Assembly (NCBI GenBank): GCA_016806645.1
Contig: JACSYO010001818.1
Span: 1,003,001-1,067,000 of the forward strand
Length of the DNA stretch: 64,000 nt
Source: Ophiodon elongatus
Taxonomy: Eukaryota; Chordata; Actinopteri; Perciformes; Hexagrammidae
Direction: 5' to 3'
This document shows positions 36,131-47,718 of the stretch, piece after piece. Each line of letters starts with the position of its first letter. Position 1 is the stretch's first letter. The notes beneath the pieces were generated by a model that made no database searches, was not told the origin of the DNA, and saw only the letters and a program-made list of their open reading frames with translations. The translations under genes were made by a program, and so were the position numbers.

Positions 36131-37659
36131 CTGAGGAGCGATCAATGAGTTAGATTATCATGTCTCCGTGGACAATAACAACCTTTAAAAGATCAATTTC
36201 TACCCTGGGACATTACAGTATCAAAGACACAAAATCACATTTTATTTGAACTAAAAAGCTGTAATTTTGTTGTTTTATTTTGTATTCATACTGTATGTTT
36301 TCAGATTGAACTTCATATAACAAGCTTTGCAAAATAAGGACTCTAGTGTATGGCTGTTGTTCAAGGCTACAATATTGTGCAGTGTTTTCATGCTATTTTT
36401 TCCACCACCTGCAGAGTTTAAATCCATCAATCTTTTTTCTATAGTAAGTGTCAACGGATCTTTCCAAACGGTTGCTTTGTCTTGTGGGGTTGAAAATTGT
36501 TCATGTGTTGTATCAGCGTGGGAAACCCACCGGACTATTTCATTGTCATTCTGTCATTCAATCGGAAAAACATGTTTCAACTGAAAGGATGACCCGCTGT
36601 CATCTCCGTCACTCATAGTGAGAGTCTGTGTCCACCAGGAACCACAGAGCTCTCGTTGTTATATCAAAAGGAAGGTGTGCGGCGAAGCATGTTTCCTGTT
36701 TCCTGTAATGCTGAGAGACTTCTGCAAAGCACTCGCAGTGCCAATATTTAGTATATTCTCAACAAAAACCACCATAACCCTCATTCCCCTTACCCAGTAC
36801 ATTGGCTTTGGCTGGTATCTCCGCCACACAGGCTTGTGTTGCATTGCACTGACAGTTGGAAGTCAGACGTTCACAGATGGTAGTTGGTATTTACAGCCTC
36901 TGTGCATTATAGCGGGCCCAACTTGGAAACAACAGGAGGCAAACATGGATGCCCTTGAGTTTCCCCCTGAATACAATACACTGTTTGAAAAGCAGTGGTA
37001 AGTATTCATGCAGTTGCTCCACCCAGCCAAAACTAAATCCCCAAGGGAAAGCCCCTACTACATTCAGATTATCCAAAGCTACCCCTGTTTTTCATTGTGC
37101 TGATGCATTTTGTTTCTTATTCTCACTGTATATATCTAATGTATAGTCCAAGGTACTATTCAGTTACAATTCAGATACTATCATCCCATGAAATGAGGTC
37201 CAAAATGCTACAACATTGTTGCTATAGTTTCGGTAACAAGTCATTAAACTACAGGTTTTAAGCAACAATATCTAACAGTTGCATCCAACCTCTGGCAGAG
37301 TAGTTACATTTTTCTAACTCATTATTTGTCAACCCGACAATTACTGGGACCAGAGATCACACTTACCATCTCACCAAAACCGGGCTCTTATTAACCGTCA
37401 AATAGAACCAATTAGGAACAAAATGTTCCTTTTAATTTAGTCTCAGGCAAAAATGGAATACAGTAATTGCTTATTAAATCAACTTTGAATAACTGCTTCC
37501 ATCCTGTTCATTTGCAGACAAAGAGAAAAAAAGTGAAGAGGGTAAAAGTTCATTTTCATTTTAACTGAATCATGAATATAATAATCAAGAAAAGCAATAA
37601 TACTGTTAATATTATAATACATGCTTTTTTTTACTGATGTGGCTGGTTGGCAGCAGCTT

Positions 37660-37684
37660 TAACCACATTGGGTCCCTGTGGTTA
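37660..37684. repeat. 8 bp hairpin
   Basis: taaccaca, 9-base loop, tgtggtta, exact complements. Confidence 0.7.
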
Positions 37685-37735
37685 GCTTCAATGAAGGAAC
37701 CCCAACATTCCTCCAAATGTAACACTGAGAGTAAC

Positions 37736-37760
37736 TTTTTGGTAAGTACCTTACCAAAAA
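37736..37760. repeat. Perfect 11 bp hairpin with 3-base loop
   Basis: tttttggtaag, tac, cttaccaaaaa. It is the tightest hairpin in the window. Confidence 0.85.
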
Positions 37761-37839
37761 AACAAATTGTGATTTTAACATTTCAGTGAATAGAACTTTG
37801 CACAAAATTTCAACACATTCTCATTTTGACGAATACCAA

Positions 37840-38070
37840 TGCTTGTTCAGTTGCACTACGCTTTTACCGGTGACCTCTGCTGTGATTGGTGCACTGCATA
37901 CGCACGCTAAATCATGTCGTGTCAACGCCGAGGAGCACTGACCCGGGTGCGCTATTTGACGTGTTGGGAGTAGTGTTGTTTCTAAATAAACTTCCAAGTA
38001 TAGGTTTACTTAGTTTTGACGTTTACTTGGTTAGGTAGAGGCAACACAAGTACCTTGTTAGGCTCAAGGA
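37840..38070. repeat. Possible dispersed fish repeat
   Basis: Contains agttgcactacgcttttacc, ggagtagtgttgtttctaaa and ggttaggtagaggcaacaca, which I associate with an interspersed repeat in percomorphs. It shares the GGTTAGGT..AGGCAACA block type with the 32347/39321 pair. Confidence 0.45.
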
Positions 38071-38157
38071 GCGATTGAAGTTTGAGTTGAAATAAGGGTT
38101 GAGGTAAAATAGGTCATGTTGACTTGTAGAGAGTATCGTTCTCCTGAGAAAAGTCCG

Positions 38158-38163
<6 letters not shown>

Positions 38164-38229
<66 letters not shown>
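38164..38229. repeat. (CT)n microsatellite, 66 bp
   Basis: A perfect polypyrimidine tract. On the minus strand it reads as (GA)n and creates an artificial Arg-Glu repeat inside a 91-codon frame, which should not be annotated as protein. Confidence 0.98.
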
Positions 38230-38234
<5 letters not shown>

Positions 38235-39320
38235 TTGAATTCATCAAATATACAACAACACTTCCTGAGGTCATTTTTTTTAAACTTTGCATAAACATGT
38301 ATGGACGGGGTTAACAGGGTGTGTTGCCCCTGTACACAACAACAACACAAATATGTGAGAGCTTGGTAGTAGAGAGCTGCACTACAGCTCAGTATTCAGC
38401 TGCAGCACTGAGAATGTTTTGGTTTCTACCCCTTACAGCAATGATTGATTTACATGGCAAGCAGCATATTCAGAGCATGTCTCTCCCCGTAGCCAGATTT
38501 ATGACGGTGCAAATATGCGTAGAGGTGAAGAAAAAAAAAAATACACACAACAAGACTGAATTTTAAATGTGGAAATACTGAGGTTGAGATGGTAGTTTGT
38601 AGCCATATAAACATCTCTACAAACTTAAAAACATTAAAAAGAAGTGTTATTACTCCTCTCTGCTAACCGTCATTGTAATATCACTGAAATATCCTTCCAG
38701 TTGTTGGCTAGTTGGGAGCGAGACACATCTTTCATCTCTTTGCATTCATATTTCAGGCATTTGGCTCACTGCTTGTGCAGAAATATGGAATTATTAAGTA
38801 GGTAGGGGTTGGTGTCCCTCTTTAAGAAAATGTGTTTGACGAGAAATACTTAAAATATGGGACAGTCTTATAAGCAAGTAGGTCACTGTCACAACAAGCA
38901 TCTGAACTGTCCTGGCAACAGAGACTTTAATTAGAGCATCCAATGTTCACAGGCAATATCACCTGACTATCAGCTTCATATAATAATAATAATAATGATT
39001 GATTTAATTTCAATACTTTGATTGGCCAATTGTCCAAATTTGCTTGTAAGTAATTTTCCATGCAATGAGAATGTGGGCCTTTTAATCTGTAATTACTGCA
39101 ATATATCGTACGTTCTGAACAAGTGACGTAGTATAAAATGTAAGAGAGACCACTTATTATGGTAGGTGGGAGGAAAGGTGAACAGGTCAAACAAACACAG
39201 TACTTTGAACTGGGAGACTGGTGTTTGAGACCGGTGTCCTAAAGTTTTTCTGCTTTGACGTGACGTTTGTGACATGTTTTCCCATTACATTGTGTCCGTA
39301 CATAATTTATTTAGTGTACA
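38230..39320. other. Single-copy tract
   Basis: An (ATA/AAT)n run of about 16 bp lies at 38981-38996. No gene is supported. Confidence 0.5.
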
Positions 39321-39385
39321 TACTCATTTCAAGACGAACCATGATGTTTTTCCTAAACCTACCACCTTAAGGCAGCAAGAGAAAA
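39321..39385 (-). repeat. Dispersed repeat fragment, inverse of 32347-32410
   Basis: On the minus strand it reads ggtaggtttaggaaaaacat, then catggttcgtcttg. This parallels cgtttaggaaaagattgtgg, ttcaag at 32373. Confidence 0.55.
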
Positions 39386-42300
39386 CCAACAGGGACATCC
39401 AAGCCACCACGGTACACAATACACTGGCTCTCGTTAGCTTCTGTGCTAGCCACTTAGCGTTACTCATCTCATCTAGCTCATCTTCAATGGACTTGATTTA
39501 TTTTTCATTACTGTTTAGACATCTAAAGATAAAAGAGGTTTGACATCACATTTTTTTGCAAATATATTGAGTTACATTTTCATTTTATTGTGTGTGTTGT
39601 GACGATTACAAATACATTATACAGTGTTGTGAATATTACATCGCTTATTGGGGCACTTAGCCCTTGAGACATAAATACAACCTTTGCATAATTTCCTCAG
39701 GGGTACTCCCACACTTCAGACATTACAGTTAATTCTTTGGTTAGTCGTTTCTGGTGAAAACAGTCAAATTTTATTCTGCTGGAGGGAAAGATGAGGATAC
39801 ATGCTTGTTGTGATAAAGAAACAGGATAGGGACCCAGCTACATTCAGCAACAAGTGAATCATTCAGTCCCATATACTACTAATTTGACTCTAACACTGTT
39901 AACATCATCTTGCTGGTAAAACTCAAGAGTAGAAGAAAATATTGACAAGGTAATGCTAAGGTACATAATGTATTATATAGTTGAAATGATATATCCTTCC
40001 CCACAGAAATCCATAAATCAAATGCCATGATAAAAATGAAAAAAAAAAACCTGGTTGTCGCAAGACTGTAATCAGCCTGTCTAATTTGGGCCAAATGAAA
40101 TGATGGACATGCTCATTGTTTACATTCATTATTATATGTTTATGTTTATATGACATGATGATTTATGGGGAGTGGCCTTGGAGGAAGTCCTGACGAGATG
40201 AGCTGTTGTTGTTTCAGACTTGATTACGTTCTTGCTAGATTTTTCAAATGTTAGAGCTAGTGATGCTTGCTACTTTCATTGGCAACACTGGGTTTGATTT
40301 TTTGTCTGGATAATTTTTAAGATTTAGTTTCATCTTGCTGGTTTCTCCAATGTTACCAACTCAAGCTTTAATATTTTATTAAATTTTTCCCTGAAGTATA
40401 ATTGAACTGTGCTCATTCTGCCACATTAGCCGTCTTACTAAAAGCAATCCCATAAATCTACCCTTGCCATTAAATAAATACTACTTTTTTTCTCTACTTT
40501 TAGACTAAAATTGAACAAACGCACAGCTTAATCCTCCATCACATCACAAAAGCATGTTTCTCCAAAATGTCATTTTTTTCTGTGACTGCAGTGGCTGACT
40601 AACTATGTTGGCAGCATCACCCAGAGGTAATTGTTTGAAAGCTTAAATTCCCAGAAGTTATGTTATTCCATTTATCCTTTGATGACTTTTATAGCAAAAG
40701 GACAAGGGAGAAAAAATACCCAATACAAAACAAACATTAATTTGAGCAGACTTAAAGGGGTCTTATTTACCTGAAGAGGGATAATTTTATACACACTGTA
40801 GCTAATAAGAAAATGACGAATATCAAAAAAGTGGATTTAGCACATAAAGCACCGAACCTATATATATTCTTTATTGCGTTAGTATTATTTTACATTAAAA
40901 AGTGCCAAGTGCAGCTTAAACTAAGACGTTATAGTCAATTTGATTTATCACAATACAAAGTACATCTCAAAATATGCTGATCAATCCGCTTTAGAATAAG
41001 CAGAGTGATTTATGTACAGCATAAGCTAGCCAACTTTGCACACAGCTAAACCAATTATCCTCTCTTGATTGTACAATATAGAGAAAATTGAAACTAGCAA
41101 CCAAAAAAAAGAAAAAGTGGGGCATGATTCATTACCCAAATGTCCATTTATTTCGTCCTGCGAGAGATGCATTAGCTATGGTGCTGCGGGATGAAATACA
41201 TTTTAAATGTATTGAAACATCAGGCTGCTGAAACTGCATGGCTAAGCGCGGTGCTTGCTCTGCGAGAAACTGATGTGACAGTTAATTCATATGGCCTATA
41301 TATTTAACGTTGGGTCTCATTATGCATTGGATGTGCTATTGTCTGTAGCCTGTGTTCAGCCCTGTGATATTAATATGTGCAATGGAAGAGGAGGTCAGCT
41401 TAACATGCTGTTTTTTTTTTTTGGGAAACTACGTGCACAAAAGAGACCATTGTTGCTGGATTGTTTTTTCGGTGCTCTCTCATATACCCATCACACACAG
41501 ACACACGCAAATAAATCTCGGAGGAGTCTGTGATGTATTCAGTTTCTTCTTCTTTTTATCCTTCGTTTTAATATCCATTATTTCATCTTGGTTTTAAGCA
41601 TTCCAGTCTTTTGTTTCCCTTTAAACACTTCTTGACAAATCTGTTTAAAGTGCTTTGGGATTGGATTTGACCTAATTTGACTTGACTGCTGGATATGTAG
41701 CTCTGCAGGCTGCATTTAGCTCAGCAAATTAGAGTGAAACAGTTTATTGGAGGATAACGGTGCGTAAGGATAAACTCAGTAGTGAAATTACATTCCGTCA
41801 GTCACAGAAATGTGTGATTCTCTTCGACAACACCATGGAAACCATTACATTATCATGAGAAAGCTGCAATGATGCAAACAGCTCCAAGTGAATTTTTGCT
41901 CATTTTTACATCCGATAGAACCACAAGTATGGTTATGAGTTTTTTCAACTCAAGAGACGGGAAGCACTGTATACAGTGTGTTGTACATGGATGATCCACG
42001 GCTTCTAATACCTGTAAGCTGCTTTAAAGAGAAATCATACTGGGAAGAAGGCTGGATCGGGTAGAGTTCTGATAAATTCTTCACACTTGTAGTAAAATAA
42101 TTTTGCCGAAAGGCCAAGTTGCCAAGTTGAAGAAGATGCATGCATTGCACCAAATCGTGAATCCAAGTCATGGTTTATAACCACAAGCTTATTATCATAT
42201 TTCTACTGGAGGAAACTTGGAATAGTGAAGATCTGACTCTCGGTTCATCCAGGCATACCGACAAGTAAAAGTCACCGAGATGCTGCTTCTGTGTAAAATC

Positions 42301-42588
42301 TGGATGTGATGCATGCTTCCAATTACATACTGAGTTTATGCATAAATGAAAAGCTCGATTTATTGTACTTTACCAAACTTGCAGGCCAAAGAAGTTCACG
42401 AGTGCCGAGGGCCCCTACTTGGGATGCAGACTTCAGAGACTGAATTATACAAATCATTGCAATATCTTTTTTTATCACTGACAAAAACATGAAATTTCTG
42501 AATCAAATGTGATAGTATAAAAATGTCCATATAAAAACTGTGAGGTGCAAGGCCTTATTTTTTTTCTAATATTATTTATTTCCCTTTA
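39386..42588. other. Single-copy tract, nothing firm
   Basis: A T run lies at about 41411-41422. tttaaagtgctttgggattg followed by TTGAC-rich sequence (41643-41688) weakly resembles the 3' end of a fish LINE or SINE. No coding evidence. Confidence 0.45.
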
Positions 42589-42602
42589 ATATATATATAT
42601 AT
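42589..42602. repeat. Short (TA)n run
   Basis: Seven TA units followed by further AT-only sequence to about 42620. Confidence 0.85.
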
Positions 42603-45369
42603 TTTTATATATTAATATTTATTCAATGTTGTTGGTATCTGTCCACAACTCAGGTACCATATTGGAAAATGTGATGAAACATGGTCAACCAATAACATTT
42701 CCCATCTTGTCACACAGCTATAAATGTTGGTATCACTATTATTGATCCCCTGAGGATATGTAATGATTGTGATGACCCCTGACCTTCCTTCTACTACCAT
42801 CTGACTTACATCATTTATAGATATATATATCATATTCTGAAAATACTTTGCTTTTTTTAGAACATATCAGTTTTTATTGATTTTCACTTGTACTGTTCAG
42901 AAATCTTTTCTGTAATAGAAAGAAGGGGCTACCTTGAAGATATTTCAATTCAAACTGAAAAGAATATGGGCATAAGATGACTAAAATTATATTTTAAGAT
43001 ATTTAACAAGAGCCAGCACATTGCATGAAGAACAACTGAGCTTTGATCTGAGTAGTGAGAATACATCTTATGTATGATACCAAATTGCTCTTGTCAGGTG
43101 GGCACATTGCGTGGAACTATGAACAATTACATGTCCAATTATTCTTTCAATTCATTTCCATCTTTGTCATCAGCAAAAAGTCATCAGCAACTGGCTCACA
43201 AAGTCCCATAAATTTTTTTTATGCTGGAAAGAACCCTGCTGTGCAGAAAAATAGCTGCTGTAAAAGGCGGATATGGATTCTGAACTGTAGCGCTAAAAAC
43301 GTCAGTATGCCCTAAAATGAAGGCTTATTAGTCTTTTGACACTATAATGCTTGGATCAAAGAAGTATGTCATAAAGCCGCGCTCTGAAATAAAATGAAAA
43401 GAAACTGGAATCCCAATGTAAACGCCAACGACTTATACAGAGGATGCAAGTTTCACGTTTTATATCCCTCAGGGAGAAAGGGATGCCTGCTTGTTCCGTG
43501 ATTCTCGCTCTGTCTGACTGTAAATGTAATATCACAATATGAGAAAACTGCAGTAAAGTCAAAACGCAGCGCTTTTTGTTGTTGTTCCGATACAGTTATT
43601 AATAATATCAGCTGAAACCGTAAACCCATAAATGCTATTACATTTACTTATACAGTTTAAAGTTGGAGGGACAGGGTATTTCTGTAAGTATGCCAGTGTA
43701 GTGCATTGGCAGGTTTAGTGGCAGCTACAAAAGACACATGTAATACATTAAGACAGGGACATTAATACTGTGCATATCAGATACCAACCAATTTTTACCT
43801 CCAGATTTTAAAAAGTTGCAAAGTGTAAGATCTGGCCAGAACTTTTGTTTAAAACCAAAAAAATTGCGAACACACAGTTGACGTCCTCGGCTAGTGGCAC
43901 ATATAGGCCAACGCTTCATGAAAAAATTATCGGAAAGTAGTGTTATTTTGACCAACTCTCAGAGTTTGGTTGAATTTAGCATATTCTTGCCCTGTTGGAT
44001 GAGCTTATATTCATGCACCTATAGTAGAGGTGAAATACGGTCCACTATTTCTTTGGAGCATGTTGTCAGATTTCACTTCAGAGTAGTGGAGGAACTAAAT
44101 GTCTAGACTGTGGAATGCAAATGTAAACTCTGTATAACATCAGTATCCTCTCACGGCTCTATCAGAGGCCTACCACTAAATCAGCTTTTAATTTCCCTTG
44201 ATGAACAACTTAACAACCAGGAATAAATTAAAATATAAAAAATACTTCATGTTTAGGATGCAATGGGACTACACAATTAGATTTATAAAGTAATGGTTCA
44301 TTTAATTTCCTCACCTTAAATTGAGTTAGTGTGGAAATTGTTCTCAGTTGTGATATTCCCAAGCCGAACCCCAACTCTCATGAACTGATTTGTGCCAAAA
44401 AAAGGAAGAGGAGTCTTGAAGTCATTGTGGTTTTCACACTACATGACTGACCAACTACAGGGAATCACACACGATACAAGATCTTTCACCTGGAGAAGTA
44501 ACTTTTGCAAGAACTTTTGTCCGCATTGCAAACAAAACACAAAGCACACAGTTACAGTAACCCCTCAACCAGTGTCTGTCATTAGCTCTAGCTCCCCGAC
44601 AGGTCCAGATATTTACTTTTGTTTATTTGAGAAGGGAAAGTGCAAATTAATAAATACAGATGGTATCGTGAGCCAAAAGCCTATTTTTCATCTGTAGTAT
44701 CCGAGGTGTGACAAGAGGCTTCCTAAAATACATCCAAAAAGGAAACAAAACAGTGCAACATCAAAAATAGAGTTTAGTGCTCACATGTGTATCAATCGTC
44801 CACTATTTTAATTGGTTACTGAAAGATCCATAAGTGTTGAGTTGACTGATGTGAATTGAAATTACATTCCCTTCAACCTCTGATGAACCAGGCCGACTGG
44901 CTAAATGCACTTTCCCTGCAATGGATTAGTGCAATCTTCTCTTATTGAACTTCCTGTTGGCACAATAAGTATTGTTTCTTCTGTTGACAGAGGCTATATA
45001 TGCGGCGGTGGAGCTTAGTGATGGAAGATGTTATATACCAAGCACAAGTTTGCATATCCTTTTTGATCATCCCAATTTAAAATCTGATACATTAGCGCAC
45101 TAGATATCTGAAACGCATCGTCTAATGTCTTTGAACAGTTTACACGAAGCGTTTCAGCGTCAATCTATGAGTGCGAGATTTTGTGCACAGATTTGTCTCT
45201 GATGTGGAGCCTTTGTTGGAGAGCTCAACTTGGGAGTGAGAATTTGTTGAACAGATCATATTAAATCAAACATGTAGAAACTAACCAGTGGATAATCTCA
45301 TGTGTGCACCTTTTTTGAAAACAGCATAGAATGCGGGCAGGTCGCCACATGCTCGAGGTGAGTGAAGAG
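42603..45369. other. Single-copy tract, nothing recognised
   Basis: gtcatcagcaa is repeated directly at about 43167 and 43181. tatatatgcggcgg near 44995 looks TATA-like, but no downstream transcript signal supports a promoter. Confidence 0.45.
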
Positions 45370-45430
45370 AAGCTAATTAGAGTCGTCGGGTCTGGGAAAC
45401 CAAAAACTGCCAGCTAATTAATGTGAGCTG
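45370..45430. promoter_or_regulatory. Candidate regulatory motif pair
   Basis: agctaatta occurs twice 41 bases apart (45371 and 45412). The second copy lies inside an imperfect palindrome, cagctaattaatgtgagctg (45411-45430). TAATTA is a classic homeodomain core. Its neighbourhood (45350-45490) is single-copy. Confidence 0.25.
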
Positions 45431-47017
45431 TGAGTGAGAGAGTTCCATCGTTCCAGTTTGGCTTCTCACATAGTGATATAAAAGCAAACATGGCAACATG
45501 AAAATGGGTGAAACATACTATTCATCATGGAAGTACTTAAACAAATGCAATTCAATCAGCTGGTTCCCTCACATGTGGTTCTTTTCATGCTGCGCACATT
45601 GCGGAGGAGTTCATTCACCAAATGATGTTCCTTTTGTAGAAAGAAAGATGTCTCATGCTTGTGTTATCCACTACCCTTCCACTTGGTATTGATTTTTGTA
45701 CTTTTGTATTTTAGTTGGTGTCACTTCATGCTAATAGTGGACACTATGTCTTGTGAGCAGACTTCTAAATAATATATATTTGTCTGGGAAGGAGCGACAG
45801 CAGCCTCACAATAGCCTCTGTGGAACAACAGGCTTAGAACGGCGTTTTTCACGCCATTTTTGATCCAAGTCATCATCAGTCCTCATCAAATGTGGGCTGC
45901 AGTCAAATAGTCTTTTTGTGCTGAAGAAGGTGCCTAAATGAATTATATGACCCAGAAGTATTAAGTGGCAGCCATGATAAGAGCTGGTTGAATTCTCTAA
46001 ATGCTTAGGAAAGGTGCTTCAGTGTTTCCATTCAAAAGAAATCTCCTTTATCATAGAGAACACTGGACTATCCTTTACGAAAGGAAAGGAGATTATGCCA
46101 ACCCACAATTCTTTGCAGCTGTAACATGTACAGCGATTTGGCAGTGAATAACATCCACCTTCGCTGTTTGATTGTACACTGACATAAAAACATCCTTCTT
46201 CGGTAGTGTGCTTCTGTTTTGGATAGAAATCCTTATTTATACTTTACAGCACTGAGATGAGATGAAGCATACTCATTTTCTATGTGTTATAAATTAAGTT
46301 ACTAAAAAAAACATCCGTCTGCCGGTTTTAGTAGCAGTGCAGTTGAATTATTTCAGTCCACTAAATTCGCATCTTTCCTTGACCTCATGATGTTTTCCCA
46401 TTCAGGTCATCGGTCGAGTTCTTCTCGCTCAACATCATGGCACCAATAAGCTCTGTCGTGTTGAAAGCAGTCCTTCCCCGCTAAGCTGTGCCAGTTTTTT
46501 TGAAAATTGTCGGTACATGTGTATTTTTTGGGGGGGGGTTTCCGTTTAACAGGTGACAAGAACAGAAAATAAAATGGGATGGAAGACAGCAAATTGCTGC
46601 TTTGGTGTGGAAATAAAAACTGGTCAATCAGGTTGTTATGTCCTCTGTCAAGGGGAAATCAAGACAAACCATTGTGTGACTCCAGTCAGTCCACTTACAA
46701 GAACAGCCAGAGATGAGCATTGACCAAAACAACGAACAAAACCAAAATTCACCAAAATAATACCAAACTTCCTTATTAAAAATAGTAAACCTAAACCCAA
46801 AAACTGAAAATATGTGTGTGGGGGGGGGGAGACACACAAAAGGAGGTCTTCTCTGGAGCTAACAAACCCATCAAATCTCCGGACACATCTCACAGGTAGA
46901 ATTACTATCTTAGAAAATAAGTTTTACTTTGCTTTTATTTCCCTGTTGAAGGTCAGAATGCTGCTTCTCTCCTTAAATGAAATCTAATTGCAATGCACAC
47001 TGACGTAAATGCTGGTT
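45431..47017. other. Single-copy tract
   Basis: A nested inverted repeat occurs at 46040-46094 (aatctccttt ... aaaggagatt, with cctttacgaaagg inside). G-rich runs lie near 46529-46538 and 46819-46829. Confidence 0.45.
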
Positions 47018-47155
47018 TCAACTGTGTGAAGTGGCAGAGGTGGAGAAGGGCAGCTGGGGTTCACATGGAATAATGTCATCAGCAGCTTCTCCGATCAGGG
47101 GGCGACGATCCCCACAAAAGGACCAATCATAGGGCACCAGGTGTTGCTCGTGAAC
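47018..47155 (-). CDS. Candidate terminal coding exon, unknown gene
   Basis: On the minus strand, a polypyrimidine stretch ending cccctttttt, aag (plus coordinates 47156-47170) forms a good splice-acceptor context. It opens directly into 45 sense codons and a TGA at 47018-47020. The peptide starts VHEQHLVPYDWSFCGDRRPL and goes on with an acidic AADD and a CEPQLP stretch before a serine/threonine-rich end. Composition is protein-like: few rare codons, and GC above the flanks. The frame also stays open a few codons into the putative intron, so openness alone is weak. I do not recognise the protein. No partner exon, start codon or polyadenylation site was identified. It could be an alternative last exon, a fossil exon or chance. 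Confidence 0.25.
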   Translation of the reverse strand, partial: VHEQHLVPYDWSFCGDRRPLIGEAADDIIPCEPQLPFSTSATSHS

Positions 47156-47633
47156 CTTAAAAAAGGGGACGAGTAAAATACAGTATATGTCAAATCAAAC
47201 ATTAAAACAGTAAAACATATACCATCAAGGTGGAACTGTGAACAATAATAGATCTGCATATCAAAAAAAAGACATGTTCAGCTCGCTACTCTGGCTACAG
47301 TGGATCATTTACTAAATCCTTAACGACCTCATCTAATTATGTTGGAAATGCCTTATTTTATATCTCATTCTCAAACACGACCGTTAGCCTCAAATATTAA
47401 TGTACTGTGTTAACAAAACTCTCAGAAAAATAACATTTCTTTCTTTGGCTCACATATTGAAGTTTCCCATTTTGTAATTTCCGCTGTCACATAGAATACA
47501 TATCATACAGTGGGCACGAAATGGAACGCTGCCAGAAAATAAAACAGCCATTCGTCTTGCAGACACGACAAGCCAAACATGTTAGGAGAAAAGTAAAATT
47601 ACTTTGTTAACAAGTGAATGGATTTGCTCCACT

Positions 47634-47634
<1 letters not shown>
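47156..47634. other. Single-copy tract
   Basis: AT-rich flank upstream (on the minus strand) of the candidate exon. No second exon is visible. Confidence 0.45.

Positions 47635-47717
<83 letters not shown>
47635..47717. repeat. (GT)n microsatellite, about 83 bp
   Basis: Uninterrupted GT repeat, the longest microsatellite in the window. It creates spurious Cys-Val and Thr-His open frames on the two strands. Confidence 0.98.

Positions 47718-47718
<1 letters not shown>

Larger units (their letters stand above)
36131..37839. other. Single-copy tract with two small hairpins
   Basis: A 127-codon plus-strand frame (36618-37001) has no recognisable domain or splice boundary. Hairpins occur at 37660-37684 and 37736-37760. 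Confidence 0.5.

Noticed and set aside
36618..37001. 127-codon plus-strand open frame
   Set aside because: No recognisable motif, no supporting splice sites, and overlapped by shorter frames on both strands; fits a chance frame.
38023..38298. Minus-strand frame with a long Arg-Glu repeat
   Set aside because: The repeat is simply the translated CT microsatellite.
44990..45020. TATA-like tatatatgcggcgg
   Set aside because: No downstream exon, initiator or GC island supports a promoter here.
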